The translations under genes and the position numbers were made by a program. Below are positions 1-7,363 of a stretch of DNA of 14,302 nucleotides, piece by piece. A model generated the notes under the pieces. That model worked only from the letters and a program-made list of their open reading frames with translations. It was not told the origin of the DNA and made no database searches. The stretch is from assembly GCA_031552355.1 (NCBI GenBank), contig JAVBMO010000063.1, positions 1 through 14,302 on the forward strand. Reading direction: 5' to 3'. Numbering within the stretch: position 1 is the stretch's first letter; every line of letters starts with the position of its first letter. Source of the stretch: JAVBMO01 sp031552355 (GTDB taxonomy: Bacteria > Bacteroidota > Bacteroidia > Bacteroidales > P3).

Positions 1-1
1 C

Positions 2-439
2 GACCATTGGAAAAATCAGGTTCAAATGCATTTGGATACGTATTTCAATGTTATTGACAAAGATTTGGTTACGCTTATAGAAAACCGTTTGGATAAAAAT
101 CCGGATTCTAACCAGCATCTGACATTTGATTTGTATGTCCGGAAAAACGGAACTTACCAAAAGGTAATTGACGAAGGCAATTTTGCTGATTATTTAACAA
201 AAGAACTTAAAATCACGATAATCCCGATACAAATCCCTGATGGAAACCGCTATGCCAATAATTTCCTGGCAATTGGCGCTCGAAAAATTATGGCTGTCGA
301 TGGCCAGTCCGATGTGTTTAAAAACGCATTGAAAGCGAATAATGTAAATGTTACATGGGTTCCCATACCGAATCTTATTAAAGGTTATGGCGCTGCCCAT
401 TGTATGACACAAGTAATTGTAAGGGAAAGAGAGAAATAG
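2..439 (+). CDS. Arginine deiminase-family (guanidine-modifying) enzyme, C-terminal part, 5' truncated
   Basis: The reading frame is open from base 2, so the gene begins outside the window; the ATG at 26 is only an internal Met. What remains (145 residues) is the C-terminal part of a guanidino-group-modifying enzyme. Two family signatures are visible: HLDT just after that Met, matching the arginine deiminase segment with a catalytic His and a substrate-binding Asp, and GAAHCMTQ near the end, whose Cys (codon 401-403) matches the nucleophilic Cys that forms the amidino intermediate. The segment NNFLAIGARKIMAV between them also fits the fold. Arginine deiminase converts arginine to citrulline plus ammonia. 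A related hydrolase or amidinotransferase cannot be excluded, because the N-terminal substrate-binding half is missing. A strong hairpin terminator follows 21 bases after the stop. Confidence 0.75.
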   Translation, partial: DHWKNQVQMHLDTYFNVIDKDLVTLIENRLDKNPDSNQHLTFDLYVRKNGTYQKVIDEGNFADYLTKELKITIIPIQIPDGNRYANNFLAIGARKIMAVDGQSDVFKNALKANNVNVTWVPIPNLIKGYGAAHCMTQVIVREREK

Positions 440-460
440 GGTAGGGGAAAAGAAAATAGA

Positions 461-493
461 AAAGCCGTTGTTACCAAAATAACAACGGCTTTT
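461..493. terminator. Intrinsic terminator between convergent genes
   Basis: A perfect 13-bp stem (461-473 with 480-492) encloses a 6-base loop and contains the G/C block GCCGTTGTT/AACAACGGC. It is flanked by A-rich sequence on the left and a short T tract on the right. Because the left flank reads as T-rich on the other strand, it can plausibly serve both the deiminase-family gene (+) and the DUF6624-like gene (-), which converge here. Confidence 0.85.
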
Positions 494-571
494 GTTACAA
501 TAAGTACCTTGACCTTGTGCTTTTATAAAAATCACTTAAATTTTATAGAATAAATTGAGTTTTGCTTCAAT

Positions 572-1531
572 TTAATCCCATTTAGTAGTTCTCGGCCACA
601 TTTTTTCATACATTTCAGAAGGTGGAAGACCTATAGAAACACGTCTTTTATCTAAATTGGGGTAATCGAATATTAAATCTGGTGGAGTTTTTATTACATT
701 TCCATCTTTGTCATACACGGTACCCGTTGTATTGTAAATAAAATTTTTGTAATTCCAACGATCAACCATTAGTCCTAAATAATAGGGTGGGCATTTCCCT
801 TCCTGTACAAACTTAGCTATTGTGTTGTGATAGTAATTGGTATCTAAGTGTGAAAGGTGTATAAGCATAATATCTATAGTGCTTGATAAAGGAATGCGTC
901 CGCCTGTTAGTGCAACGCTTGGGCAACCCCACTTTTGAAAAATATATTTTAAACGTATATTGTTGATGCTATCACTTTTTTTTACCAAATCATTAGCATT
1001 TTTAATACTATCTTCATTTGTTACAGGTACTTTCCTATAGAAAAAATGTCTTACTTGTAGATCTTCATCAATCATAAGTTTTAGTAAATTTACCAAAGTA
1101 GTATCCTGTTGCTGTAAAGATTGCTTATGAAGAACTGCATATTCAATAGAGTCAATGAGTTTTTTGCCATCCATTTTCAAAGGAACTTCGTCCCATGGGA
1201 AAGCGTAGTCTTTTACCAATTTTCTACAAACCCCAGCAGCATTTTTATAATCTTTCTTTTCCATGGCCAACCGAAGATATAACTCTATTTCATTATAAGC
1301 CGGTGTCCGTATCAGCTCACACTTATTTTTCAGTTTGGTTAGCATTTTATAAGCTTTATCAATATCTTTTTCTACTTTGTAAGCATAAAATGCTTTGTAC
1401 ATATCAGGATAATAATCCGTAATATAATTGCAGTTTGCTGTATTTTGTGCATTAAGAATTGTCTTATTTACATTGAATATTAATAGAAAGACTAAAAATA
1501 TTTTGGCATTTTTTATCAGATTTTTTTTCAT
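572..1531 (-). CDS. Secreted DUF6624-like protein of unknown function
   Basis: The 319-residue product begins with a signal peptide: a KK-rich start, then a hydrophobic stretch at about residues 11-27 ending near NAQN. Residues about 35-115 look helical and may be TPR-like, with alternating amphipathic segments. The C-terminal half resembles the DUF6624 pattern: a D-x-x-x-R element at 156-161, GCP at 202-204 where family members usually have GWP, a His-containing helix IHLSH at 224-228, MVDR at 255-258, and DKRRVSIGLPP at 294-304, like the usual 'RR..lGLpp' ending. No enzymatic role is established for this family. It lies 34 bases downstream of the RDD/Ere-like gene in the same direction, so co-transcription is likely. 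The family assignment is from pattern memory. Confidence 0.6.
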   Translation of the reverse strand: MKKNLIKNAKIFLVFLLIFNVNKTILNAQNTANCNYITDYYPDMYKAFYAYKVEKDIDKAYKMLTKLKNKCELIRTPAYNEIELYLRLAMEKKDYKNAAGVCRKLVKDYAFPWDEVPLKMDGKKLIDSIEYAVLHKQSLQQQDTTLVNLLKLMIDEDLQVRHFFYRKVPVTNEDSIKNANDLVKKSDSINNIRLKYIFQKWGCPSVALTGGRIPLSSTIDIMLIHLSHLDTNYYHNTIAKFVQEGKCPPYYLGLMVDRWNYKNFIYNTTGTVYDKDGNVIKTPPDLIFDYPNLDKRRVSIGLPPSEMYEKMWPRTTKWD

Positions 1532-1565
1532 ATTCGTTGTGTTGGTAAGTAAAAAGGAAAAGAGT

Positions 1566-3404
1566 TCATTGAGATTTTTGTAACTTTTTAGCTGTTTGAA
1601 TCAATAGATGGAATGTTATTATTAAAATGGAAGTGGTACTCAAAAAAATGAAGATAAAAATATCTAGAGAATTATATAAATACAAGTATTTCAATCCCCA
1701 ATTTGATTTACGTATATCTTTCAGGCAGGATAGTTTTGTATCTGAATTTTGATCTGAATCTGATAGTGAGATTGTCGAATTTGCAGCTTTTAGAGAATCT
1801 GTCAATAAATGATGTTCAAGAGCATAGTTCAATTCTTGTTGGGCAGCATATTTTTCATATTTTGGTGAACAAGTTTCGTAGTCTTCCTCAGGTCTGCAAA
1901 AAACAAATCCTGTAAATATATCCTGAAATGTGAAATTTACTTTTTCTCCTTTTGTAGGAAAAATGTCAAAAATATCACGACCAAACGGACTTCCTTTAAA
2001 ATCAAAGCCAATAGGTTTATATCCATTATTTTTAAAGGCAGCTTTCCATTTTCCTTTCTGGATTGGCAAATAGAAGTAGTAGTCATTAATCTTAAACCCA
2101 TATAAATAAACATTAGCAGTTATATTTGGAAATACATTATAAATGTATTGGGCCTCATTGTGTAAAAATTTCCTAACTATTCTCTTTGTCTTTGATATTT
2201 GCTTTTTTTGTGCTTCTTTGTTTACAACAAAAGCATGGCGATAATTGGTTACAACTAAACATTTTTTTTGTTTTTGCTTGTACCAATCAATAACTACTTG
2301 TGCCATTAAACTATCACGTTTCCACAATTCAAATTCCTGAACCAATGGGGAATTATATAATGATGGGAAGTAGTTGTGTGGTAAGACATCCGTAAAATAT
2401 TCCTGAACTTTTAAACTGTCCGGTAAATTTTGGTTTAGTTGGTTCAACTTTTTCATGAAATAATAGAAGGGCCCCGAAGGGTACCTCATTAATGTAGCAG
2501 TTGCCTTTTCCAATAAAGTGTCGTTCGCATAAGTTGTTTGCAAAAACCGATCGACTTTTGCTTGATTGCGAGCGCTGCCATATTCAGTGAATATATGCCC
2601 TGCTTTTTCGATAAATTTCGGATTGCTGACAACTTTGTATGCCAAATCCCATGCAGTACTTTCGCCATGTGCATTTTCACACAAAACCACGATATCATAC
2701 TTGTCGAACAAACTTAAAATATAATTTTCAGGGCTTGGGAGTGAATCCGATAAGAATAATTTGTATTCAGTTAGATTATTATTATCTGGGTATTCTCTGG
2801 ATTTAAAAGGATTGTTGAATCCCATAAATTTATGTTCAGAATAGTTGTTATTGTTGTTACAAAACAATAGAAATCCGTAAATACCAAATAAAACTACAAA
2901 CACTATAAAAGATGTACCAATATTTACTTTAAGTATATTAGTGGTTTTAATTTTTTTTGTTTTTGAGAGTGTATCCCACCAAAATTCTCTTTTAATGATG
3001 TAATATATAGCACCAAATAATAAATTAAGTAATAAAATACGAGGTACTATGTAATATAAATCGGTTTTATTTAAGATCCAAAATACAATAATTGGCAAAA
3101 CAAGTCCTAATCCAATTTTACAGCAAAGTTCTCGTCCTAAAATGGTTTTTAAGTCAGTCTGTTGTTTCTTTTTTTGTTCAATAGCAATTTCAAACAATAT
3201 TTTCCCCAATGTGCTTTGCATTGAAGCATAGAAAATAACATGGTATAATAATCCAACAATTAAAAATAGCAATATAGTTTCTACAAATATCCATTGCATT
3301 AATACTCTTTCAAAAAGGATAGAAAAGGCATAAACAATAGAAATATCAACAAGAAAAGCTAGAATTTCTTTAAAAATACTTATATTATTTTCTTTAGTCC
3401 TCAT
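1566..3404 (-). CDS. RDD-domain membrane protein fused to an erythromycin esterase/ChaN/TIKI-like domain
   Basis: Residues 1-140 resemble an RDD membrane domain: 'AFLVD' in the first helix, then STLGKILFEIAI at 64-75 and LGRELCCK at 89-96, the usual TLGK and R positions. Hydrophobic segments lie near 13-33, 40-60, 97-112, 118-138, 165-182 and 578-600. The central part (about 215-440) looks like the erythromycin-esterase/ChaN/TIKI superfamily: ENAHGES at 243-249, FTEYGSAR at 272-279, RDSLMAQ at 363-369 and NYRHAF at 387-392, giving conserved E243, H246, E274 and H390. Lys-rich 138-164 and the basic C-terminus suggest that the central domain faces the periplasm, between TM5 and TM6. The function is unknown; hydrolase or metal-dependent protease activity would be inference. 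The gene lies between degQ (67 bases away) and the DUF6624-like gene (34 bases). The start is the first ATG, with no clear ribosome-binding site. Confidence 0.65.
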   Translation of the reverse strand: MRTKENNISIFKEILAFLVDISIVYAFSILFERVLMQWIFVETILLFLIVGLLYHVIFYASMQSTLGKILFEIAIEQKKKQQTDLKTILGRELCCKIGLGLVLPIIVFWILNKTDLYYIVPRILLLNLLFGAIYYIIKREFWWDTLSKTKKIKTTNILKVNIGTSFIVFVVLFGIYGFLLFCNNNNNYSEHKFMGFNNPFKSREYPDNNNLTEYKLFLSDSLPSPENYILSLFDKYDIVVLCENAHGESTAWDLAYKVVSNPKFIEKAGHIFTEYGSARNQAKVDRFLQTTYANDTLLEKATATLMRYPSGPFYYFMKKLNQLNQNLPDSLKVQEYFTDVLPHNYFPSLYNSPLVQEFELWKRDSLMAQVVIDWYKQKQKKCLVVTNYRHAFVVNKEAQKKQISKTKRIVRKFLHNEAQYIYNVFPNITANVYLYGFKINDYYFYLPIQKGKWKAAFKNNGYKPIGFDFKGSPFGRDIFDIFPTKGEKVNFTFQDIFTGFVFCRPEEDYETCSPKYEKYAAQQELNYALEHHLLTDSLKAANSTISLSDSDQNSDTKLSCLKDIRKSNWGLKYLYLYNSLDIFIFIFLSTTSILIITFHLLIQTAKKLQKSQ

Positions 3405-3445
3405 TTTTATTGCATAAAAATAAAAATTTGCTATAGGAAATAAGT

Positions 3446-3462
3446 AAATGGCAAAGCCATCT
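3446..3462 (-). terminator. Weak hairpin after the protease gene
   Basis: On the minus strand a short stem (ATGGC/GCCAT plus one A-T and one G-T pair, 3-base loop) lies 10 bases after the protease stop codon. No good T tract follows, so it is at most a partial terminator. Read-through into the RDD/Ere-like gene seems possible. Confidence 0.25.
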
Positions 3463-3471
3463 TAGTTTCTT

Positions 3472-4929
3472 TTAATTCAAATTAACAGCGTAATAAGCTT
3501 CTTTTCCATTGGGATAAATACCGACAATAAACATAGCTTGTTCTTCTGCATTTTGCAAATCATGTGCAATATCATTGATGTCAGAGTCGGAATTAATGCG
3601 TTGATTATTAATTTTCAAAATAATAAAATCGGGTTTTACTCCGGCATCTTGGAATTTTCCTTTACCTACCGATTCCACTTGAACACCATACGATAAGCCG
3701 AATTTATGCCTCAAATCGGAACTCACTTCTTTGAATTTTACACCCAAAGCATCCATACTCACATCTTTGGTAATATCAGTATTTCCTTGTACGTTTTTCA
3801 AAGTAACTTCAAATGTCTCTTCCTTTTTTCCCCTTAGAACTGTTATGGAAACTTTGTTTCCCGGCCTGTAGCGGCTGAGTTGTTCTTGAAGTTCCGAAAC
3901 GGATTTTACTTTGGTTCCGTTTACCCCGGTAATCACATCACCGGCTTTCATGCCGGCATCTTTGGCAGAAGATTTCTCTTGCAATTTTTCCACATAAACA
4001 CCTTCCAGTACAGACAAATCTTTTTCTTTGGCAAATTCAGCGTCAATATCATGAATAATAATACCCAAAACGGCTCTTTGCACAGCGCCATATTCTTTCA
4101 AATCGGCAATAACTTTGCTTACAATGCTGATAGGAACTGCAAAGGAATACCCTGTGTAGTTGCCTGTTTGCGAAGCAATAGCTGTATTAATTCCAACCAA
4201 TTCGCCATTGGTACTTACCAAAGCGCCACCACTATTGCCGGGATTTACAGCTGCATCGGTTTGTATAAAAGATTCTATTTTCATGCCACCACTTCCCGGA
4301 AGAATATTAATATTCCGGGCTTTGGCACTCACAATTCCGGCAGTTACGGTCGAGGTCAGGTTAAAAGGATTTCCGACAGCCAACACCCATTCGCCGACTT
4401 TTAATTTGTCGGAATCGCCATATGGAATCGTGGCAAGATTTTCCGCATCAATTTTTAAAAGGGCAATATCAGTAACCGGATCCACGCCGATAAGCTTAGC
4501 TGTAAATGAACGTTTGTCATTGAGGGTAACTTCAATTTTGTCGGCACGTTCAATCACATGATTATTGGTAACAATGTAACCATCTTGCGAAATAATTACT
4601 CCGGACCCCATTCCTACTTGTGGCTGAGGGTTTTGAGGCCGCATTCTTTCGCCAAAAAAGAAATCGAAAAAAGGGTCGTTGAATCCATTGTTATAGGAAG
4701 AAGATTGCCGGTTAATAGTCGATTTAATATGCACAACCGCGTTGATGGCTTTTTCTGCCGCAACCGTAAAATCGGTTTGAATGGCAGACGCAATATCGGT
4801 TAAATCCGGTAAGCTTTCATTTTTTTTGTTTTCTTTTGCATAAGAGCATCCTAAGGTAGTAAGAAATAAGGATAGGCTTAAAAAGGTAATAATACCCAGT
4901 TTAGAAGTTTTTTTCGTTTTCTTTTCCAT
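3472..4929 (-). CDS. degQ: DegQ/HtrA-type periplasmic serine protease with two PDZ domains
   Basis: This is an envelope protein quality-control protease and chaperone of the Do/HtrA family. The 485 residues match the usual family layout. An export signal occupies residues 1-28. A trypsin-like domain holds the catalytic triad His124 (TNNHV), Asp154 (VTDIALLKID) and Ser233 (GNSGGA). PDZ1 is at about 285-375 and PDZ2 at about 393-473. The LA-loop region (about 72-105, Phe-rich PFFDFFFGE) is short, closer to DegQ than DegP. The signal ends in LTTLGC, which resembles a lipobox, but Thr at -3 is unusual, and cleavage after SYA (29-31) by signal peptidase I is equally possible. It is divergent from the PH-like gene across 232 bases. 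The two downstream minus-strand genes could be read with it, but no functional link is evident. Confidence 0.93.
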   Translation of the reverse strand: MEKKTKKTSKLGIITFLSLSLFLTTLGCSYAKENKKNESLPDLTDIASAIQTDFTVAAEKAINAVVHIKSTINRQSSSYNNGFNDPFFDFFFGERMRPQNPQPQVGMGSGVIISQDGYIVTNNHVIERADKIEVTLNDKRSFTAKLIGVDPVTDIALLKIDAENLATIPYGDSDKLKVGEWVLAVGNPFNLTSTVTAGIVSAKARNINILPGSGGMKIESFIQTDAAVNPGNSGGALVSTNGELVGINTAIASQTGNYTGYSFAVPISIVSKVIADLKEYGAVQRAVLGIIIHDIDAEFAKEKDLSVLEGVYVEKLQEKSSAKDAGMKAGDVITGVNGTKVKSVSELQEQLSRYRPGNKVSITVLRGKKEETFEVTLKNVQGNTDITKDVSMDALGVKFKEVSSDLRHKFGLSYGVQVESVGKGKFQDAGVKPDFIILKINNQRINSDSDINDIAHDLQNAEEQAMFIVGIYPNGKEAYYAVNLN

Positions 4930-5083
4930 CTTTATTTTGTTTTGGGGACATCCCTTTTATCAAATGTGACCATGATGGAATGTCCGTGTTTATTGATAAA
5001 AATAATGAAATAATGAGAAGATCAAAAAGTATTTAAGTAACGAATGAAAAAAACTTTTAGTATGGAAATAAAACTCTTTTTAT

Positions 5084-5091
5084 TAATTTTG
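5084..5091 (+). promoter_or_regulatory. Candidate Bacteroidota -7 promoter element (TAATTTTG)
   Basis: An exact match to TAnnTTTG in the divergent spacer, 70 bases before the GTG start at 5162. No clear -33 TTG was found at the usual distance. It is followed by TAG, giving the same 11-mer TAATTTTGTAG that is present at 8611. Confidence 0.4.
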
Positions 5092-5161
5092 TAGGATAAA
5101 TTTTTTAACAATAGAATCAGTTTTTTCTTATTGAAATCTAATATTTAAATTTGTTTTTACG

Positions 5162-5665
5162 GTGATATTTCTTAAAATTTCTTTTTTTGCTTTTATAAGA
5201 GAAAGTTTTCTAAATCTATTGGTTTTAGCAATGTTTATGCCTGTTTTTATACTCACATTGCCTCATGTGCAATTTTCTTATAGAGATATTTTTCCTTTTT
5301 TTCTCTTTTATGCCGTATTTGTCATATTTCTCTTTTCTCTTTTATTCTTTACTGTTTATATTTTGTACAGACAATATAAGCATGATAAGGGAAAGTATAT
5401 GATTATTGATAAAATGCAAAGACAAATTATCTATAACAATGGAAAAACAGATGAAATGTTTTCTTTTGAAGACATCGTTGTCATAAAAGAATTCTCTATG
5501 AGTGGGGGTAGAATCCATTTCCCTTCTTATTATAGAATCATACGAAGAGGGGAAATGGAAACAATAGTAGTAACTTCTTTAATGGTAGGTAACCTTCCTT
5601 CAAAATTAAAGAAAGTAAAATACAAAAAAGCAGATGGAAGCATATTTGAAATGCCCTTTTTGTAG
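5162..5665 (+). CDS. Small membrane protein with PH-like C-terminal domain
   Basis: A 167-residue protein with two hydrophobic helices (about 16-36 and 43-70) separated by a short loop, then a soluble region of about 95 residues. That region (MIIDKMQRQIIYNN, SFEDIVVIKEF, YYRIIRRGE, IVVTSLMVGNL) has the beta-rich rhythm of bacterial PH-like domains found after two TM helices, in which 'I.ID...R.I.Y' begins the first strands. This is a structural guess, not a motif-level identification; the function is unknown. The start is GTG at 5162. The frame opens at 5135 after a TGA and holds no upstream ATG, and the next Met (residue 24) would fall inside the first helix. It is divergent from degQ and convergent with the GWxTD gene, so it is probably a single-gene unit. 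Confidence 0.6.
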   Translation: MIFLKISFFAFIRESFLNLLVLAMFMPVFILTLPHVQFSYRDIFPFFLFYAVFVIFLFSLLFFTVYILYRQYKHDKGKYMIIDKMQRQIIYNNGKTDEMFSFEDIVVIKEFSMSGGRIHFPSYYRIIRRGEMETIVVTSLMVGNLPSKLKKVKYKKADGSIFEMPFL

Positions 5666-5677
5666 AGAATATCAACA

Positions 5678-5720
5678 AAAAAGCGAAATTGTAGACACTG
5701 TCCGTTTCGCTTTTTGTTTC
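5678..5720 (+). terminator. Intrinsic terminator after the PH-like gene
   Basis: An 11-bp perfect stem (5678-5688 with 5705-5715, AAAAAGCGAAA/TTTCGCTTTTT) with a 16-base loop starts 13 bases after the stop codon. The right arm ends in five Ts, followed by GTTT. The A-rich left arm means that it could also act on the opposite strand. Confidence 0.75.
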
Positions 5721-5800
5721 TAATGAAAATAGGCTTTATTCCACTGCACAAGCAAATCATTTATTCATGCCGCATAGCGTCGATATCCCATTCCACATAC

Positions 5801-5830
5801 AAAAACAAAATTTAGACTTGTCGAAATTTT
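5801..5830 (-). terminator. Probable terminator after the GWxTD gene
   Basis: On the minus strand, AAAATTT (5824-5830) can pair with AAATTTT (5807-5813) around an inner GAC/GTC pairing. The stem is followed directly by GTTTTTG. It begins 11 bases after the GWxTD stop codon. The stem is AT-rich, so the call is moderate. Confidence 0.5.
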
Positions 5831-5840
5831 AAACTGTTAC

Positions 5841-7292
5841 TTAGTACCCTCTTTCAAATTGTTTGCCAGCAGCGCCAATTTCACCTTCTTTTATAGTTCC
5901 GCGAGATAGGCGTGTTTCCCAATACGGATCGAAAGGTTCGCCTCTTACGTCGCTGTGCAGCAGGCGGTAGTCAGCGCCTGTGAATTGTTCTTGCCAAAAG
6001 ACAAACATTTTTTTGGAACCTTCTCCTGGAAGAACATCGTATCGCCACATTTGGTAGGGGAGATAACTGCTTCCTTGACTGCGTAAAGCGTCGGAAGCTT
6101 TGAATTTTTCGTCAATAATATAATTGGGTGCACCATATTTTAAATAAACAATGCCACGGTCTGTTATATAACCTGGAACTTTTGCTCTAAATCCAAAGTT
6201 AGCCTGTACGTAATTGATTTTTTCAAGATATTTCTGCCATTCTTCTTCGGCAGTTTCTGGATAACGGGCAATGAAAAAACCGTCCAAAAAGTCTTGTTTT
6301 TCTTTCAGTGTGGATTTCTCTGAATTATGGCGGATATAGTGCTGTTCATCGGGGTTTGCAATGGGGTCGAGCGCTTTCACATAAATAGTCAATAAAGAGT
6401 CATTGGTGATGATGGATGCAAAAGATTGACTTTCAGTTTTTAGGTCGTCGTATGCAGGGTTGCTTCTTTGGAAAAAAACTTTGCTTTTAGCAAGAGATTT
6501 ATTTGCTGTATCGTTTATTTCCACTATCAAATAATAATTTCCCGAAGGTAATTCTTTGATATTTAATGAACTTAGAACGACATTGATGGGTTTAGCTTTC
6601 AGGACTTTTTGCCATTCATTGTTCAATATTTTTTTGCCACTCAAATAGTCTTGCAGGTAAATATTTAAGATAAACGGTTGATTTTCTTTTACAAGGGTAT
6701 TAGCATTGTAAATTTCAGTAAAATAAGTCAAATTTGAAATTTCTTTTCCGATTACGGCTTGCATGTATGGTGTAAAGTCGTAGCCATGTTTAGAAAGCAT
6801 ATTTTCTTTTTGCGTAGGGACATAGCTTTCAAGAATTTGAATATTGGAAATGCTCAATTTATTTTTAGGAAAATTGACTAAAATATCTTTTTCAACAATT
6901 TTTTCGGCCAAAGAATCGGGTTTGGAATTATCTTTTAAAGTCAGTTCCATTGTGTAAATTCCATTATCCAAGGCAAAACGTTGTGCATCCATGAAGGAAA
7001 TATTATTATCTGCCGGCGAGGCTATGGCCGGGCTGTTTACCTTGTGTTTGGAATAATTAATAATGGAATCGTTTTTCTTGAAAACCACCAAAATATCTAC
7101 CGAAGCAATATATTTTCCATTGGCAGCTTTTTCAAAATTCAAACTGCGCCCATCAAAAGAAATATAGGTTTCTATATAAGGGTCGCCTTTGGGAGTGCAA
7201 AAAGTAGCATAGTCAAAAACAGCAGACAACCTTTGAGCTTGAATTCCCAATGTTGTCAAGGCCAAGCAAAATAACAAAATTATTTTTTTCAT
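5841..7292 (-). CDS. Secreted GWxTD-domain protein
   Basis: A 483-residue exported protein with an N-terminal signal (MKKIILLFCLALTTLGIQAQ, cleavage probably after IQAQ at 17-20). Residues about 20-310 are beta-rich. The C-terminal region 315-440 is the GWxTD domain: paired helices (QDFLDGFFIARYPETAEEEW), then the signature at 374-380 followed by VYLKYGAPNYI, matching the usual 'GWxTDRG.iyi.yG.Pd'. Here the Trp is replaced by Tyr (GYITDRG). Such proteins are common in Bacteroidota and some other phyla; their function is not established, and a cell-envelope location is inferred from the signal. It lies 67 bases downstream of tgt, behind its own candidate promoter. Full length is indicated by the intact signal and the domain near the end. 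Confidence 0.8.
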   Translation of the reverse strand: MKKIILLFCLALTTLGIQAQRLSAVFDYATFCTPKGDPYIETYISFDGRSLNFEKAANGKYIASVDILVVFKKNDSIINYSKHKVNSPAIASPADNNISFMDAQRFALDNGIYTMELTLKDNSKPDSLAEKIVEKDILVNFPKNKLSISNIQILESYVPTQKENMLSKHGYDFTPYMQAVIGKEISNLTYFTEIYNANTLVKENQPFILNIYLQDYLSGKKILNNEWQKVLKAKPINVVLSSLNIKELPSGNYYLIVEINDTANKSLAKSKVFFQRSNPAYDDLKTESQSFASIITNDSLLTIYVKALDPIANPDEQHYIRHNSEKSTLKEKQDFLDGFFIARYPETAEEEWQKYLEKINYVQANFGFRAKVPGYITDRGIVYLKYGAPNYIIDEKFKASDALRSQGSSYLPYQMWRYDVLPGEGSKKMFVFWQEQFTGADYRLLHSDVRGEPFDPYWETRLSRGTIKEGEIGAAGKQFERGY

Positions 7293-7322
7293 AATATGTT
7301 TTTTAATCGTAAGAACTACCTA

Positions 7323-7330
7323 CAAAAATA
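7323..7330 (-). promoter_or_regulatory. Candidate -7 promoter element for the GWxTD gene
   Basis: The minus strand reads TATTTTTG, an exact TAnnTTTG match, followed by TAGG. The expected transcription start would be about 25 bases before the ATG, a normal leader length. No convincing -33 TTG is visible. The element immediately follows the hairpin at 7331-7363. Confidence 0.5.
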
Positions 7331-7363
7331 GTAAAATTTGGTCATTATACGAAATGATTTTAC
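7331..7363 (-). terminator. Hairpin at the tgt stop codon, possible terminator
   Basis: On the minus strand a two-part stem forms: 58-63 with 31-36 of the 7300s (GTAAAA/TTTTAC), and an inner TCATT/AATGA pairing, separated by a 5-base bulge. It overlaps the tgt stop codon and is followed by TATTTTTG. It is AT-rich and interrupted, so termination would be partial. Confidence 0.4.

Noticed and set aside
3880..4404. A 174-codon open frame on the plus strand opposite the protease gene
   Set aside because: It lies fully antisense to conserved HtrA domains, and its translation has no domain-like composition. It is a by-product of codon use.
572..4929. The protease, RDD/Ere-like and DUF6624-like genes as an anti-phage defence system
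   Set aside because: No nuclease, sensor, toxin or phage-linked context. HtrA is housekeeping, and the grouping rests only on shared direction.
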